40,331 nt of DNA from Bacteroidota bacterium (GTDB taxonomy: Bacteria; Bacteroidota; Bacteroidia; Bacteroidales; VadinHA17), in assembly GCA_025350595.1 (NCBI GenBank), contig JANXXP010000123.1:1-40331 (forward strand), written 5' to 3'. Within the stretch, counting starts at the first letter, position 1. Every line of letters starts with the position of its first letter. The position numbers were made by a program, and so were the translations under genes. Positions 26,002 through 35,333 of this stretch are shown here, one piece after another. The notes under the pieces were generated by a model. The model was not told the origin of the DNA, did not search any database, and worked only from the letters and a program-made list of their open reading frames with translations.

Positions 26002-26709
26002 ATGAAGTACTCAAGAATTTTGTTAAAATTAAGCGGAGAATCTCTATCAGGCAACAGTTCACATGGAATCAGCGACTCTGTTCTGGAAGAATATGCAAAT
26101 CAGGTAATTGACGTAAGTAAAGAAGGAGCCGAGGTAGCAATTGTGATTGGTGGCGGGAATATCTTCCGTGGTGTCAGTGGAACCGAATCAGGATTCGACA
26201 GGGTTAAAGGCGACCAGATGGGAATGCTTGCTACTGTAATAAACAGCCTGGCTCTCGAAAGTGCAATTACCCGTCTTGGAGGCATGGCAAAGGTCTTCAC
26301 TTCAATAAGAATGGAGCCGGTGGGAGAACTTTATAACAGAGACAAAGTACTGGAAGCCATGAAGAATAAGACAGTCTGTATTTTGGCAGGAGGCACAGGC
26401 AATCCCTTTTTTACAACCGATACGGCAGCTGCACTCAGAGCGGTTGAGATCGGAGCTGATGTGCTTCTTAAAGGGACAAGGGTTGATGGAGTATATAGCG
26501 CTGATCCCGAAAAAGATCCAAAAGCCGAAAAATTTGATAAGATTTCCTTCGAGGAAGTTATTAGTAAAAGATTGAAGGTTATGGATTCTACTGCATTTAC
26601 CCTATGCAGAGATAACAATATGCCGATGATAGTATTTGATATGAATAAACCGGGAAATCTTATTAAACTGGTAGATGGGGCCATCATTGGCACTCTGGTA
26701 AGCAATTAA
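26002..26709 (+). CDS. pyrH: UMP kinase
   Basis: This 235-residue cytoplasmic enzyme of the amino-acid kinase family phosphorylates UMP to UDP with ATP. Motifs: RILLKLSGESL at the N-terminus (phosphate binding), AIVIGGGNIFRG, GTGNPFFTTDTAAALRAVEIGADVLLKGT (UMP binding) and VDGVYSADPEKDP. Length and motifs fit the hexameric bacterial enzyme, usually activated by GTP and inhibited by UTP. The start follows a promoter-like TATCTTTA at 25976-25983. It comes after the tsf terminator and precedes frr, the conserved order. Confidence 0.98.
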   Translation: MKYSRILLKLSGESLSGNSSHGISDSVLEEYANQVIDVSKEGAEVAIVIGGGNIFRGVSGTESGFDRVKGDQMGMLATVINSLALESAITRLGGMAKVFTSIRMEPVGELYNRDKVLEAMKNKTVCILAGGTGNPFFTTDTAAALRAVEIGADVLLKGTRVDGVYSADPEKDPKAEKFDKISFEEVISKRLKVMDSTAFTLCRDNNMPMIVFDMNKPGNLIKLVDGAIIGTLVSN

Positions 26710-26712
26710 AAG

Positions 26713-26746
26713 TTTTTTTGTGATTCCGTCTAATTTACTATTTTTG
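26713..26746 (+). promoter_or_regulatory. Bacteroidota promoter of frr
   Basis: A -33 element ending in TTTG (26717-26720, within TTTTTTTG) and a -7 box TATTTTTG (26739-26746) are separated by 18 bases. frr can therefore be transcribed apart from pyrH, with a leader of about 65 bases. Confidence 0.65.
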
Positions 26747-26817
26747 TTCTGCCTGTTATAAAAAGCTTAAAAATACAGGGACTCATTTAACAGCAAAGAT
26801 TATCTAACACTTATAAT

Positions 26818-27381
26818 ATGAACGAAGAAGTAGAACTGATAACAGATGAGACCAGGGATAGGATGGAAAAAACTATTGAACATCTTGAACATGAACTTGC
26901 AAGGCTTCGTGCCGGAAGATCAAACCCTGCTTTGCTAGATGGTATCACTGTCGATTATTATGGAGTTATTTCACCGTTAAGCCAGGTTTCCAATATTAAT
27001 ACTCCCGATCCTAAGACAATTCTTATTCAGCCCTGGGAAAAAAATATGCTGGGGATAATTGAAAAAGCTATAATGGCTGCAAATATAGGACTCACACCGG
27101 TAAATAACGGGGAACTTATCCGCCTCAGCATCCCTCCCCTCACAGAAGAAAGACGTCACCAGCTTGTAAAACAGGTACGCGGCGAAGGAGAAACAGCAAA
27201 AATAAGTGTACGCACAGCTCGTAAATGGGCCAATGATGAACTGAAGCAACTTTTGAAAGACGGCCTGCCTGAGGATATGGAAAAAGAAGCTGTCGATATT
27301 GTACAGGAAATGACCCACTCTTACAATACCAGAGTCGATAAGATTATGGCTTTAAAGGAGAAGGATGTGATGACGGTTTAA
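26818..27381 (+). CDS. frr: Ribosome recycling factor
   Basis: This 187-residue factor splits the post-termination ribosome together with EF-G. The long three-helix domain is clear: MEKTIEHLEHELARLRAGRSNPALLDGITVDYYG, then the small beta domain (PLSQVSNINTPDPKTILIQPW) and the returning helices (RRHQLVKQVRGEGETAKISVRTARKWAND). Length is normal. Its last 38 bases overlap, tail to tail, the end of the penicillin acylase-family gene on the other strand. Confidence 0.98.
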   Translation: MNEEVELITDETRDRMEKTIEHLEHELARLRAGRSNPALLDGITVDYYGVISPLSQVSNINTPDPKTILIQPWEKNMLGIIEKAIMAANIGLTPVNNGELIRLSIPPLTEERRHQLVKQVRGEGETAKISVRTARKWANDELKQLLKDGLPEDMEKEAVDIVQEMTHSYNTRVDKIMALKEKDVMTV

Positions 27382-29758
27382 GTATCAGTGTATATTTCGC
27401 TGCTGCTTTAACTGCTCCTTCTGAAAATGCATCTTTATAAAACTTCCCTTCAAGATAAGACTTGGTCTGTGAAAGATAAAACTCGCTTGCTGGAATTCCT
27501 GATTCCCCTGTAGGAATTATGGTATACGATTCATCCCAGTCAGCTGTATTGAAGATATGTCTTTCCGAAGCTCCGTGATTTACTTTAAACCCAGGTCCGT
27601 ATGAATAAGGACTTACAGTATGATTGCTTCCTCCAATTTCATATTCCTTAGAATTAAATCCGAAGAGGCGATCGAGAATTTTTATTGAACCCAGGGGGTG
27701 CTCAATAGTAATCTTATGAATACTCCCCCACTTCCATTTTGTCTGATCAGCGCCATACTGCAGGGAGAGAGATGAAACACAGTCTTTAAAACTTTGCAGC
27801 ACAATATCATCAAGTGTTTCTTTTTGGGGAGTTTTTATGTTGTCCACCCACTCATCCGGACCTGTCGTTAGAATACGATAAATGTAATAATCTCTCGCCG
27901 TGCCATATAACTGTCCATATAGTTCCCCTAATTCATCGCCAAGCAGATTCCTGGCAAAATTTATTCTGAAAAACTCAAAGATTGACGGGGTGATCGAACC
28001 CGCATTCATATCATAATCCCAATTGGTAAAGTTTGAAAGAGCACTTGTCTCCTCAGGAGTGAGTTCTTTCTTCCTGTCGTTAAGTTTTAAAATAAATGGG
28101 GTAAGAAGAGCTGCATAATTTGAATGCTGGTCGAGAATCATCCTTTTAAAATCATCAATACCAAATTTCTCCTTTTCATTTAACATTTGCCTTATCCGGT
28201 TAATCCTGTAAGGAAGAACAAAATCAGAACTGATATAATAAGGATAATTGTCACTTACTGTTCTGTTGTTTGCTGAAGAAACATATCCGATTTCAGGGTT
28301 AAAGCTTGTAGGAAGCTGATCAAAAGAGACATATCCTTTCCAGTCAAATTCATCAGTCTCGCCATTCCTTATAATTGATCCATTTCCTTTTCTGATTGCT
28401 ATACCTCCACCGGTATTTAATCCAATATTACCGTCAACATCTGCATAGGCGAAATTCTGACTGGCCGATATGAACGTACTTATTGCTGATCTGAAATCAT
28501 CCCACCCTTTTGCTCTGTTAAGAAGGCAAACCGATCTGAGTTCATCGCTGTAATCATATCCCGACCACCTCATACTCAGAGATGCATTTTTAACATCTCT
28601 GAAACCAGAAATTATAGGGCCTCTGTGTGTATACTTAATAATAATTGAATCCTGTTTCCCTCCTTTTATTTTTATTATTTCCTTCTTCACTATCATGTCT
28701 TTCCAGTCACCACTGAAAAAATACTGATTTTCATTTTGAGGATTAATTTTTTCAGCGAAAAGATCAATATCATCAACCATCAGGTTTGTCTCACCCCATG
28801 CTATCCGCTCATTATGGCCGGCAACGACGAAAGGCTCGCCCGGAACAACTACACCTGTAACATTAAGTTTTCCAGGTATTACCTGGTGCATCTGCATCCA
28901 TATTCCTGGAGAGCCAAAACTCAGATGCATATCATTTGAGAGAATTGGTTTCCCTGTTGAGCTCCTCTTTCCGTTAACAGCCCAGTTGTTACTTCCGGAG
29001 AATGAGGAAATACCCATCTTTTCAAGTGTATCCATCGACGAAATGAATGTTTTAGCATTTTTTATTACATTCTCATCCAATCTGAAGTCGGGAAAGACAA
29101 GAGAGTTGACTGCTTTCCAGTCAGGAATAAGCTGAGAGGCTTTTTCCGTTCCAAGTTTTTGTGCTATCTGGTAATAGGACAGATCAGCTGTAAGGTTATC
29201 TTTTGCAAGATCCCAGCCCATATAACCAATAATATTAGCAATATCCTCCAGTTTCCAGGGTTCAGGTTTATAACCTAATATTATGAATTCAGGGGGAAGC
29301 TTTTTTCCGGCCGCAACAATATAAGCATTAACACCATCAGCATAAGCCTGCAAATATGATACGATCTGAGGGTCTTCTTTACTTAGAAGCATCTTTGATT
29401 TTTCTGTCATTTCAAGACATCTCAGGAATTTGTCGGTAGCAACGAGCTTTTCTCCCATTACTTCAGATAATCGTCCTGTTGTTACCCGTCGTATCAGATC
29501 CATAAACCATAGCCTTTCCTGCGCCATTACATAACCCACAGAAAAGTAAAGATCGTGTTCATTGGCTGCGTATATATGAGGCATTCCCCGCTCATCTCTG
29601 TAAACTGTTACATCCGATCCAAGTCCCGATGCAATGAGCTCACCTTTATACTGTGGAATAGCGCCACGTTTTATCCCTGAGAGAAATAATGTTCCTGCCA
29701 GAGCAGCAACAATCAGAAGAACAAATAATGAGAAAAGGATGGTTTTAAATGTTTTCAT
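27344..29758 (-). CDS. Penicillin acylase-family N-terminal nucleophile amidase
   Basis: This 804-residue precursor has an N-terminal membrane or signal segment (about 5-27), so it is exported or anchored in the periplasm. The family self-cleaves to expose an N-terminal serine, seen here as Ser256 in SGSNNWAVNGK, separating an alpha chain (about 40-255) from a beta chain. HIYAANEHDLYFSVGYVMAQERLWFMDLIRR is typical of the alpha chain, and ILSNDMHLSFGSPGIWMQMH and VVPGEPFVVAGHNERIAWG of the beta chain. Relatives cleave amides such as penicillin G, acyl-homoserine lactones or other N-acyl compounds; the natural substrate is unknown. The start is 19 bases after the radical SAM gene, suggesting one operon. 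The stop lies inside the 3' end of frr. Confidence 0.93.
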   Translation of the reverse strand: MKTFKTILFSLFVLLIVAALAGTLFLSGIKRGAIPQYKGELIASGLGSDVTVYRDERGMPHIYAANEHDLYFSVGYVMAQERLWFMDLIRRVTTGRLSEVMGEKLVATDKFLRCLEMTEKSKMLLSKEDPQIVSYLQAYADGVNAYIVAAGKKLPPEFIILGYKPEPWKLEDIANIIGYMGWDLAKDNLTADLSYYQIAQKLGTEKASQLIPDWKAVNSLVFPDFRLDENVIKNAKTFISSMDTLEKMGISSFSGSNNWAVNGKRSSTGKPILSNDMHLSFGSPGIWMQMHQVIPGKLNVTGVVVPGEPFVVAGHNERIAWGETNLMVDDIDLFAEKINPQNENQYFFSGDWKDMIVKKEIIKIKGGKQDSIIIKYTHRGPIISGFRDVKNASLSMRWSGYDYSDELRSVCLLNRAKGWDDFRSAISTFISASQNFAYADVDGNIGLNTGGGIAIRKGNGSIIRNGETDEFDWKGYVSFDQLPTSFNPEIGYVSSANNRTVSDNYPYYISSDFVLPYRINRIRQMLNEKEKFGIDDFKRMILDQHSNYAALLTPFILKLNDRKKELTPEETSALSNFTNWDYDMNAGSITPSIFEFFRINFARNLLGDELGELYGQLYGTARDYYIYRILTTGPDEWVDNIKTPQKETLDDIVLQSFKDCVSSLSLQYGADQTKWKWGSIHKITIEHPLGSIKILDRLFGFNSKEYEIGGSNHTVSPYSYGPGFKVNHGASERHIFNTADWDESYTIIPTGESGIPASEFYLSQTKSYLEGKFYKDAFSEGAVKAAAKYTLILKPSSHPSPLKP

Positions 29759-29777
29759 AACCGAAAGATTTGTGTTA

Positions 29778-30752
29778 TTAATATCTGACCCCTCTCAAAC
29801 CGGACGTGCAGTTTCTGCATATTTCAATCATATTACGGCCTGAAAGAATACTTTTTCTGAAAATCCTGTACTTGGGACCATTCCATATCTCCCTGAATGA
29901 ATCCGTGTTCAGATCCCCCATCACATATTCGGCATCCTTATCGAAACAACAGGGAATTACTTTTCCATCCCAGGTAATTACAGGATTAAACCAAAGTCTT
30001 GCACACCTGTTTGGTAATGAATTCTTGGTTTCAAATTCCCCATCCTTCTTCCTGTATCTTCTGTATCGCTTATTTATAGGCAGCCACAATCCTACATTGG
30101 CATTATTGAGAATCTGCATTGACTTCAGACTCAGACTGGCCTTAAACCTGTCTGCCAATTGCTGCATCCGTGGAATCTGATCCTCATTCAGTTTGTTAAC
30201 TATAAACTGAATCACGATTTTAATTTTTGAATGAAATTTCTTTTTTGCTTCGGAAACGTTTTTTATTCCGTCAAGAACAATGTTTACATCCCCGTTTATC
30301 CTGTAAGCAGAATATGTGCTCTGATCTATACCATCAACTGATATGATAAGTTCACTCAGACCCGATTTCACAAGTTTTTCTGCATTATCAACTGAAAGAA
30401 AATGTCCGTTTGTTGAAACAACGGTACGAAAGCTCTTTCTGTGTTCTGCAAATGAGAAAAACAAAGGATGTAACATTGGTTCGCCCTGAAAATAAAGGTT
30501 TACATTATAAAGGTAAGGAGTGAGTTCTTTTATTACCTTATTAAAAAGTTCAAAATCCATATATCCGCGTTTCCTCATCATCGCACCTGACCCAGACGAA
30601 CATTCGGGGCAATGAAGGTTGCAATTATTCGTAAGTTCTGCACCAATTGAAAGGGGCATGAAATTAGCATTTGCACTGCCTGTGACAGAACTTTTCAGAT
30701 ACGAATATCCGGCCACTATAACATTTGTGGGTTTAATAAGTCTCTCTACCAT
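29778..30752 (-). CDS. Radical SAM/SPASM-domain protein
   Basis: This 324-residue protein binds a 4Fe-4S cluster through CNLHCPEC (Cys44, Cys48, Cys51) and uses S-adenosylmethionine to start radical chemistry. The barrel is followed by a shortened SPASM region with cysteines in RCARLWFNP, IPCCFDKDAEYVMGDL and ICRNC near residues 310-313, and the FREIWNGPKYRIFR stretch common to SPASM proteins. Members modify peptides, carbohydrates or other enzymes; no precursor-peptide gene was found beside it. It precedes the acylase gene by 19 bases on the same strand. Confidence 0.9.
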   Translation of the reverse strand: MVERLIKPTNVIVAGYSYLKSSVTGSANANFMPLSIGAELTNNCNLHCPECSSGSGAMMRKRGYMDFELFNKVIKELTPYLYNVNLYFQGEPMLHPLFFSFAEHRKSFRTVVSTNGHFLSVDNAEKLVKSGLSELIISVDGIDQSTYSAYRINGDVNIVLDGIKNVSEAKKKFHSKIKIVIQFIVNKLNEDQIPRMQQLADRFKASLSLKSMQILNNANVGLWLPINKRYRRYRKKDGEFETKNSLPNRCARLWFNPVITWDGKVIPCCFDKDAEYVMGDLNTDSFREIWNGPKYRIFRKSILSGRNMIEICRNCTSGLRGVRY

Positions 30753-30904
30753 TGATCCTTAAAAATAGTGAAGTAAGATAAGAAAATATTTATCATGGTA
30801 GTAATAGGGTAAAATATCAGCCAAATGGTCTTAGAGATGAAAAGGAAAGAATACAGTATTTGAAAACAAATTAAAATGTAATTTTAACTTAATAAATTAA
30901 TGAC

Positions 30905-32215
30905 ATGAAAAATTTTAAATCAATTTCGCTTATTGCAGTCGTTCTTCTGCTGGCCTTTTCAGCCCAGACTGCATCTGCCGGAGTTTTTTCCACAAAAAAG
31001 AAAAACGATCAGCAGAGTTTTATCACTATAAAAGGAAAAGTAGTTGATAAAGAAACAGGAAAACCGCTTGTCTTTGCGACAGTTGCCGTAAAAGAAACAA
31101 ATGTCGCAATCGTGACCAACATCGACGGAGAATTCACTCTTAAAATCGGTGATGCTATATCTTCAAAAAACCTGGAGATTTCATTTTTGGGATACAAAAA
31201 TAAAAGTATCCTGATAACTGATCTGAAGGATAATGGATCAAAAAACGTTATCTCTCTTGAAACTGCTCCTATTCCAATCAAAGAGATTATTGTAAAGCCT
31301 TTGGATCCTAATCTTATAGTAGAAAAAGCTATCTATAGCATAAGCAAAAACTATGAGTCGGTGCCAAACCTAATGACAGCATTCTACAGAGAAACAATCA
31401 GAAAGAACCGCACTTATGTATCAATAGGTGAAGCCGTTGTTGAGATTTTCAAAGCGCCTTATGACAATGATGTTCGTTTTGACGGTGCCAGAATTTATAA
31501 AGGGAGAAAAAGTTCGGACGTCGAAAAGATGGACACAGTACTTTTCAAACTTCAGGGAGGACCGATAAGTGTTTTACAGCTTGACATTGCTAAAAACTCT
31601 GAATCTGTACTTACCAAAGAATCGATGCAGTATTATAACTATTCTCTGTCAGGTGTTATTGAAATAGATAACAAACCTCACTATGTAATTGACTTCGTTC
31701 AAAAACCATCAGTTGACATGCCTTTATTTATGGGAAGCTTGTACATTGAAATGGATTCCTATGCAATTACTGAGGTAGAGTTTGGTTTCAATCTTTCAAA
31801 TAAAGATGCAGCAGCATCGATCTTTATCAGGAAAAAACCGCTTGGAATGAAAATAACTCCTGAAATTGCAACATACAGAACCAAATACCGCGAACAGAAT
31901 GGTAAATGGTACTTCTCTTACTCAAGAGCAGAAGTTAAATTTAAAGTAGACTGGAATAGGAAACTTTTCAACACTTACTATACAACCATGTCAGAAATAG
32001 CAGTAACTGATCGTACTGACCAGGAAGTTATTAAATTTGCAAATAAAGATAAGATTAAGTACAATGATGTATTTTCTGAAAAAGTAAGCTCATTTACCGA
32101 TGCAAAATACTGGGGCGACTATAACGTGATTGAACCCGACCAGACAATTGAATCAGCGATTCGCAGACTTGCAAGAAAACTGAAGTTCAGCGAAAGAGAG
32201 AAAGAGAATCAATAA
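30905..32215 (+). CDS. Secreted CarboxypepD_reg-like protein with C-terminal beta domain (sigma-operon paralog 1)
   Basis: This 436-residue protein has a signal peptide (about 1-25, cleavage near ASA-G). Residues about 40-125 form a CarboxypepD_reg-like Ig domain (IKGKVVDKETGKPLVFATVAVKETNVAIVTNIDGEFTLKI). The remaining 300 residues form a beta-rich domain with landmarks TAFYRE, VDMPLFMGSLYIEMDSYAI, WYFSYSRAEVKF, KLFNTYYTTMSEIAVTD and a terminal YWGDYNVIEPDQTIESAIRRL. The same landmarks recur in the STN-containing protein at 33783-35333, so the two are paralogs. Such a module normally precedes TonB-dependent receptors, but no receptor barrel follows. It is the first gene of a tight operon: the ECF sigma gene starts 11 bases later. 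Function unknown. Confidence 0.85.
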   Translation: MKNFKSISLIAVVLLLAFSAQTASAGVFSTKKKNDQQSFITIKGKVVDKETGKPLVFATVAVKETNVAIVTNIDGEFTLKIGDAISSKNLEISFLGYKNKSILITDLKDNGSKNVISLETAPIPIKEIIVKPLDPNLIVEKAIYSISKNYESVPNLMTAFYRETIRKNRTYVSIGEAVVEIFKAPYDNDVRFDGARIYKGRKSSDVEKMDTVLFKLQGGPISVLQLDIAKNSESVLTKESMQYYNYSLSGVIEIDNKPHYVIDFVQKPSVDMPLFMGSLYIEMDSYAITEVEFGFNLSNKDAAASIFIRKKPLGMKITPEIATYRTKYREQNGKWYFSYSRAEVKFKVDWNRKLFNTYYTTMSEIAVTDRTDQEVIKFANKDKIKYNDVFSEKVSSFTDAKYWGDYNVIEPDQTIESAIRRLARKLKFSEREKENQ

Positions 32216-32226
32216 GCAAATTAATA

Positions 32227-32763
32227 ATGATCAGGGACACTGAGATAATAGGGAGGATCAGACAAGGTGATATTGGACAGTTTGAGTCACTTTTCAGATC
32301 CTCCTATGTTTCCCTGGTACGATACGCGAAGACTCTGATTAAGGATCATGATACCGCAGAAGAGATAGTACAGGATCTGTTTTTCAGACTCTGGCAGGAC
32401 AGAGAAAAAATAAAAATTGAAAGTTCTTTAAATGGTTACCTCTTCAGATCAGTCCACAACAGATGCCTGCATCACATTGAACATGCCAGAGTTGTAGATC
32501 GTCATGCAGCAGAGATGTCCCTGCGGCAGTCAGATAGTCCGGAAAATCCTTCGGATATTCTACAATATAAGGAGCTCCAGGCCAAAATTGCAGGAATAAT
32601 TGAAAAACTTCCTGAAAGATGCGGACAAATTTTTTGCATGAGCAGGTTTGAAGGGCTCAAATACAACGAGATAGCTGAAAAACTTTCTGTCTCGGTGAAA
32701 ACAGTTGAAGCGAACATGGGCAGGGCTCTAAAAGAATTCAGAAAAGAATTGGCAGAACAATGA
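32227..32763 (+). CDS. ECF-type RNA polymerase sigma factor
   Basis: This 178-residue sigma-70 family factor has region 2 at about 20-90 (LFRSSYVSLVRYAKTLIKDHDTAEEIVQDLFFRLWQDRE) and region 4 at about 120-172 (LPERCGQIFCMSRFEGLKYNEIAEKLSVSVKTVEANMGRALKEFR). It matches the Bacteroidota FecI-like group that works with FecR anti-sigma factors. Its stop overlaps the FecR start by 4 bases, so the two are translationally coupled. It should direct transcription of its own operon or of envelope genes when the anti-sigma factor releases it; target promoters are not visible. Confidence 0.95.
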   Translation: MIRDTEIIGRIRQGDIGQFESLFRSSYVSLVRYAKTLIKDHDTAEEIVQDLFFRLWQDREKIKIESSLNGYLFRSVHNRCLHHIEHARVVDRHAAEMSLRQSDSPENPSDILQYKELQAKIAGIIEKLPERCGQIFCMSRFEGLKYNEIAEKLSVSVKTVEANMGRALKEFRKELAEQ

Positions 32764-33767
32764 AAGAGACAAATAACATAGAGAGATTTACTGATAAGGA
32801 ATGGGAAGAACTCGCTTCTCTCCTCTCAGAAGAAAAAGGGGAACCAAAAGATCTCCTAAACCGGTTTATGGCTGAAGATAACCAGAACGCCGGAAATCAA
32901 TGGAAAGAGTTAAGCAATATGAGTAGTGAGAAGAAGATTAATGTCGACAAAGCATGGAATAATGTTCATGCAAGACTAAAGGAGAACGGATTGGAAACAG
33001 CAAAAGAACCTGTCAGAATCAGTTTTTACAGAAGAAATTTATTAAGAATCGCCGCTATAGGACTTTTAATATTAGGCCTGGGATTCACAGCTGTGTACCT
33101 GAATAACAGCGATGCTTTCAATAAAAAAATCAGTGTGGTCACCGGATCTGATCAAAAAAATCTTGAAGTTTCTCTTCCCGATGGAAGTAAAGTAATTCTG
33201 AACCGTAATTCCGAATTCAGCTATCGGGAAAATTTCGGAAAAAATAACAGAAATGTACAACTTACCGGAGAAGCTTTTTTCGATATAAAGCATGATGACT
33301 CAAAACCCTTTATTATAGATGCAGGTAAGGCCAGAGTAAAAGATGTGGGAACATCATTCAATGTGATTACAACTAATGAAGAATCTGCTGTGGAAGTTTT
33401 TGTAAAAACCGGGAAAGTGATGCTTTCTGATAACTCTGGTTCAAAGTCACTTATTCTTGACCCCGGGTTTATTGGTAAAATGGATTCGGAAAAATCAGAA
33501 AAATCGGTTAATAATAATCCGAACTATCTATCGTGGAATACAGGCCATCTTGTGTATACGAATCAGAAACTTGCAGTCGTTTTCAAAGACCTTAAGAGAG
33601 TATTCAATATGGAAATTATTGCTGACGATCCTGCCATTCTTGAAAACCCATGGCACTCCCCAATTGATGATAATCTTAAACAGGAAGATATAATCCGGAT
33701 GATTTGTCTTAGCTTTAACCTGAGTTTTACAAAAGACGGAAGTGAATACCATCTTTCAAAAAAATAA
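32760..33767 (+). CDS. FecR-family anti-sigma factor
   Basis: This 335-residue inner-membrane regulator has a cytoplasmic part at 1-90 that should hold the ECF sigma factor, a single membrane helix at 93-113 (NLLRIAAIGLLILGLGFTAVYL), a periplasmic FecR domain (about 125-225, VSLPDGSKVILNRNSEFSYRENFG and GEAFFDIKHDDSKPFIIDA) and a C-terminal DUF4974 domain (about 255-335, LAVVFKDLKRVFNMEI). In characterised systems the periplasmic end senses the STN domain of a TonB receptor. Here the next gene, 15 bases on, encodes an STN domain on a protein without a receptor barrel. Confidence 0.95.
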   Translation: MKETNNIERFTDKEWEELASLLSEEKGEPKDLLNRFMAEDNQNAGNQWKELSNMSSEKKINVDKAWNNVHARLKENGLETAKEPVRISFYRRNLLRIAAIGLLILGLGFTAVYLNNSDAFNKKISVVTGSDQKNLEVSLPDGSKVILNRNSEFSYRENFGKNNRNVQLTGEAFFDIKHDDSKPFIIDAGKARVKDVGTSFNVITTNEESAVEVFVKTGKVMLSDNSGSKSLILDPGFIGKMDSEKSEKSVNNNPNYLSWNTGHLVYTNQKLAVVFKDLKRVFNMEIIADDPAILENPWHSPIDDNLKQEDIIRMICLSFNLSFTKDGSEYHLSKK

Positions 33768-33782
33768 ATTCATCTTAAAAAA

Positions 33783-35333
33783 ATGTCGGCAATCAATGGC
33801 TTTATATTAAAGAATCTGTTTGCCATTGTATTATTCATTTTACTGCTACAGCCATATACAGCTGAATGTCAGCAGGGAATCATTGACTCTCTTTATACCT
33901 TTAAAGCCGGGAATGTCAGAACAGGAAATGCTCTGGAGATCATCAGTAAAAAAACCGGATACAATTTTACTTATGACAGCCGCCTTATCGATGCTGACAG
34001 AAAAACAGAACTAAATTTCACAAATACAAAACTTATTGTAGTTCTGGAAAAGGTTCTTCGTAATGACTCTCTTGCATTCTCTTTAATAGGCAAATATATC
34101 ATCATCTCACGTACTGAGAAAACCTCTGCTCAACATCCTGATTCAACATTAGCAGGGATAGTTAAATATATTACCGGAAATATATTAGATGATGAAACTA
34201 AAGATCCGCTGCCTTTTGCAACACTAGCTCTCAAAAATTGCGGAAAAGGAACAGTAACAAATAATAACGGTGAATTCGGAATAAGAATAAATCCGGAGAA
34301 TGTAAATGACACTCTGTCAATTTCATATCTTGGATATATCCGGAGAGAAATACCTGTTGGTAAGGCTCTCGGTAATAACTTCACAATTTACATGAGACGG
34401 GAATTCATTTCTATCCCAGAAATCATAATCAGAAATCAGATACCCCAGGAAATTATTTCAAAGGCCCGGCAGGCTATACCCGATAATTTTGGAAACACAC
34501 CAGTCAGAATGACGGGTTTCTACAGGGAAGGGGTGATGAAAAAAAACGAACTTCAGACATACTCTGAGGCGATCCTGAATATTTACAAAAGCGCATATTC
34601 AGGAACACTTTTCAATGATCAGATTAAAGTCTATAAAAGCAGAAAAATTGAGAACACCGACCGCCAGGATACCCTGGCCGTAAGACTAAAAGCCGGATTA
34701 AGCACATGTCTTGAACTCGATGGCGCAAGGAATGTTTTTGATTTTCTCACAAAGGAAACAATGCCGGACTATACTTACAGGATGACCGATATTGTGACTT
34801 ATGATGATGAGACTGCCTATGTAATTGATTTTGAGCAGCGCGATTATGTTGATATGCCGTTATTTAAAGGAGCAGTATATATAAATACCACTGACTATGG
34901 AATCCTCAATGCTGAATTTGAACTGAATAAGTCTTTGATCCACAAGATGAAAAATTCGTTTGTTTCAAATAATACCCGTGGATTCAATACCTGGCCTGTA
35001 TCAGTAAAGTACACTGTCAGTTACAGGAAGATGAATAACAGGTATTTCCTTAGCCATGTGCGAGGCGATCTGGTATTCAATTCAAGTCAGAAGAAAAAGC
35101 TTTTCAATACACAGTTCAATGTATTCTTTGAACTGGCAATTACCGAAATAGATCTTAAAAATGTCACCCGTTTTGACAGGGAAGAACTGGCTCCAATTCA
35201 TTCAATCTTCTCAAAGACAATTACCAATTATGATCCTCTGTTCTGGGGAAATCAGGACTTCCTCAGGCCAGAGGATAATCTGCTACAGGCACTTAAGAAT
35301 ATGAATGTTAAGTTGCAGGAATTCTCCAAATGA
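33783..35333 (+). CDS. STN-CarboxypepD_reg protein without receptor barrel (sigma-operon paralog 2)
   Basis: This 516-residue exported protein has a signal peptide at 1-29, an STN (secretin/TonB short N-terminal) domain at about 36-110 (YTFKAGNVRTGNALEIISKKTGYNFTYD, LEKVLRNDSLAFSLIGKYIII), a CarboxypepD_reg-like domain at about 128-210, and a 300-residue beta domain shared with the protein at 30905-32215 (TGFYREG, VDMPLFKGAVYI, RYFLSHVRGDLVF, KLFNTQFNVFFELAITE, LFWGNQDFLRPED). STN domains of FecA-type receptors talk to FecR, so this protein is a natural input for the adjacent anti-sigma factor. It lacks plug and barrel, so the ligand and mechanism are unknown. Confidence 0.85.
   Translation: MSAINGFILKNLFAIVLFILLLQPYTAECQQGIIDSLYTFKAGNVRTGNALEIISKKTGYNFTYDSRLIDADRKTELNFTNTKLIVVLEKVLRNDSLAFSLIGKYIIISRTEKTSAQHPDSTLAGIVKYITGNILDDETKDPLPFATLALKNCGKGTVTNNNGEFGIRINPENVNDTLSISYLGYIRREIPVGKALGNNFTIYMRREFISIPEIIIRNQIPQEIISKARQAIPDNFGNTPVRMTGFYREGVMKKNELQTYSEAILNIYKSAYSGTLFNDQIKVYKSRKIENTDRQDTLAVRLKAGLSTCLELDGARNVFDFLTKETMPDYTYRMTDIVTYDDETAYVIDFEQRDYVDMPLFKGAVYINTTDYGILNAEFELNKSLIHKMKNSFVSNNTRGFNTWPVSVKYTVSYRKMNNRYFLSHVRGDLVFNSSQKKKLFNTQFNVFFELAITEIDLKNVTRFDREELAPIHSIFSKTITNYDPLFWGNQDFLRPEDNLLQALKNMNVKLQEFSK

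Noticed and set aside
30753-30805. 16-codon minus-strand ORF just before the radical SAM gene as a modified-peptide precursor
   Set aside because: Very short, no Cys or core-like pattern, and it overlaps the radical SAM start; most likely chance.
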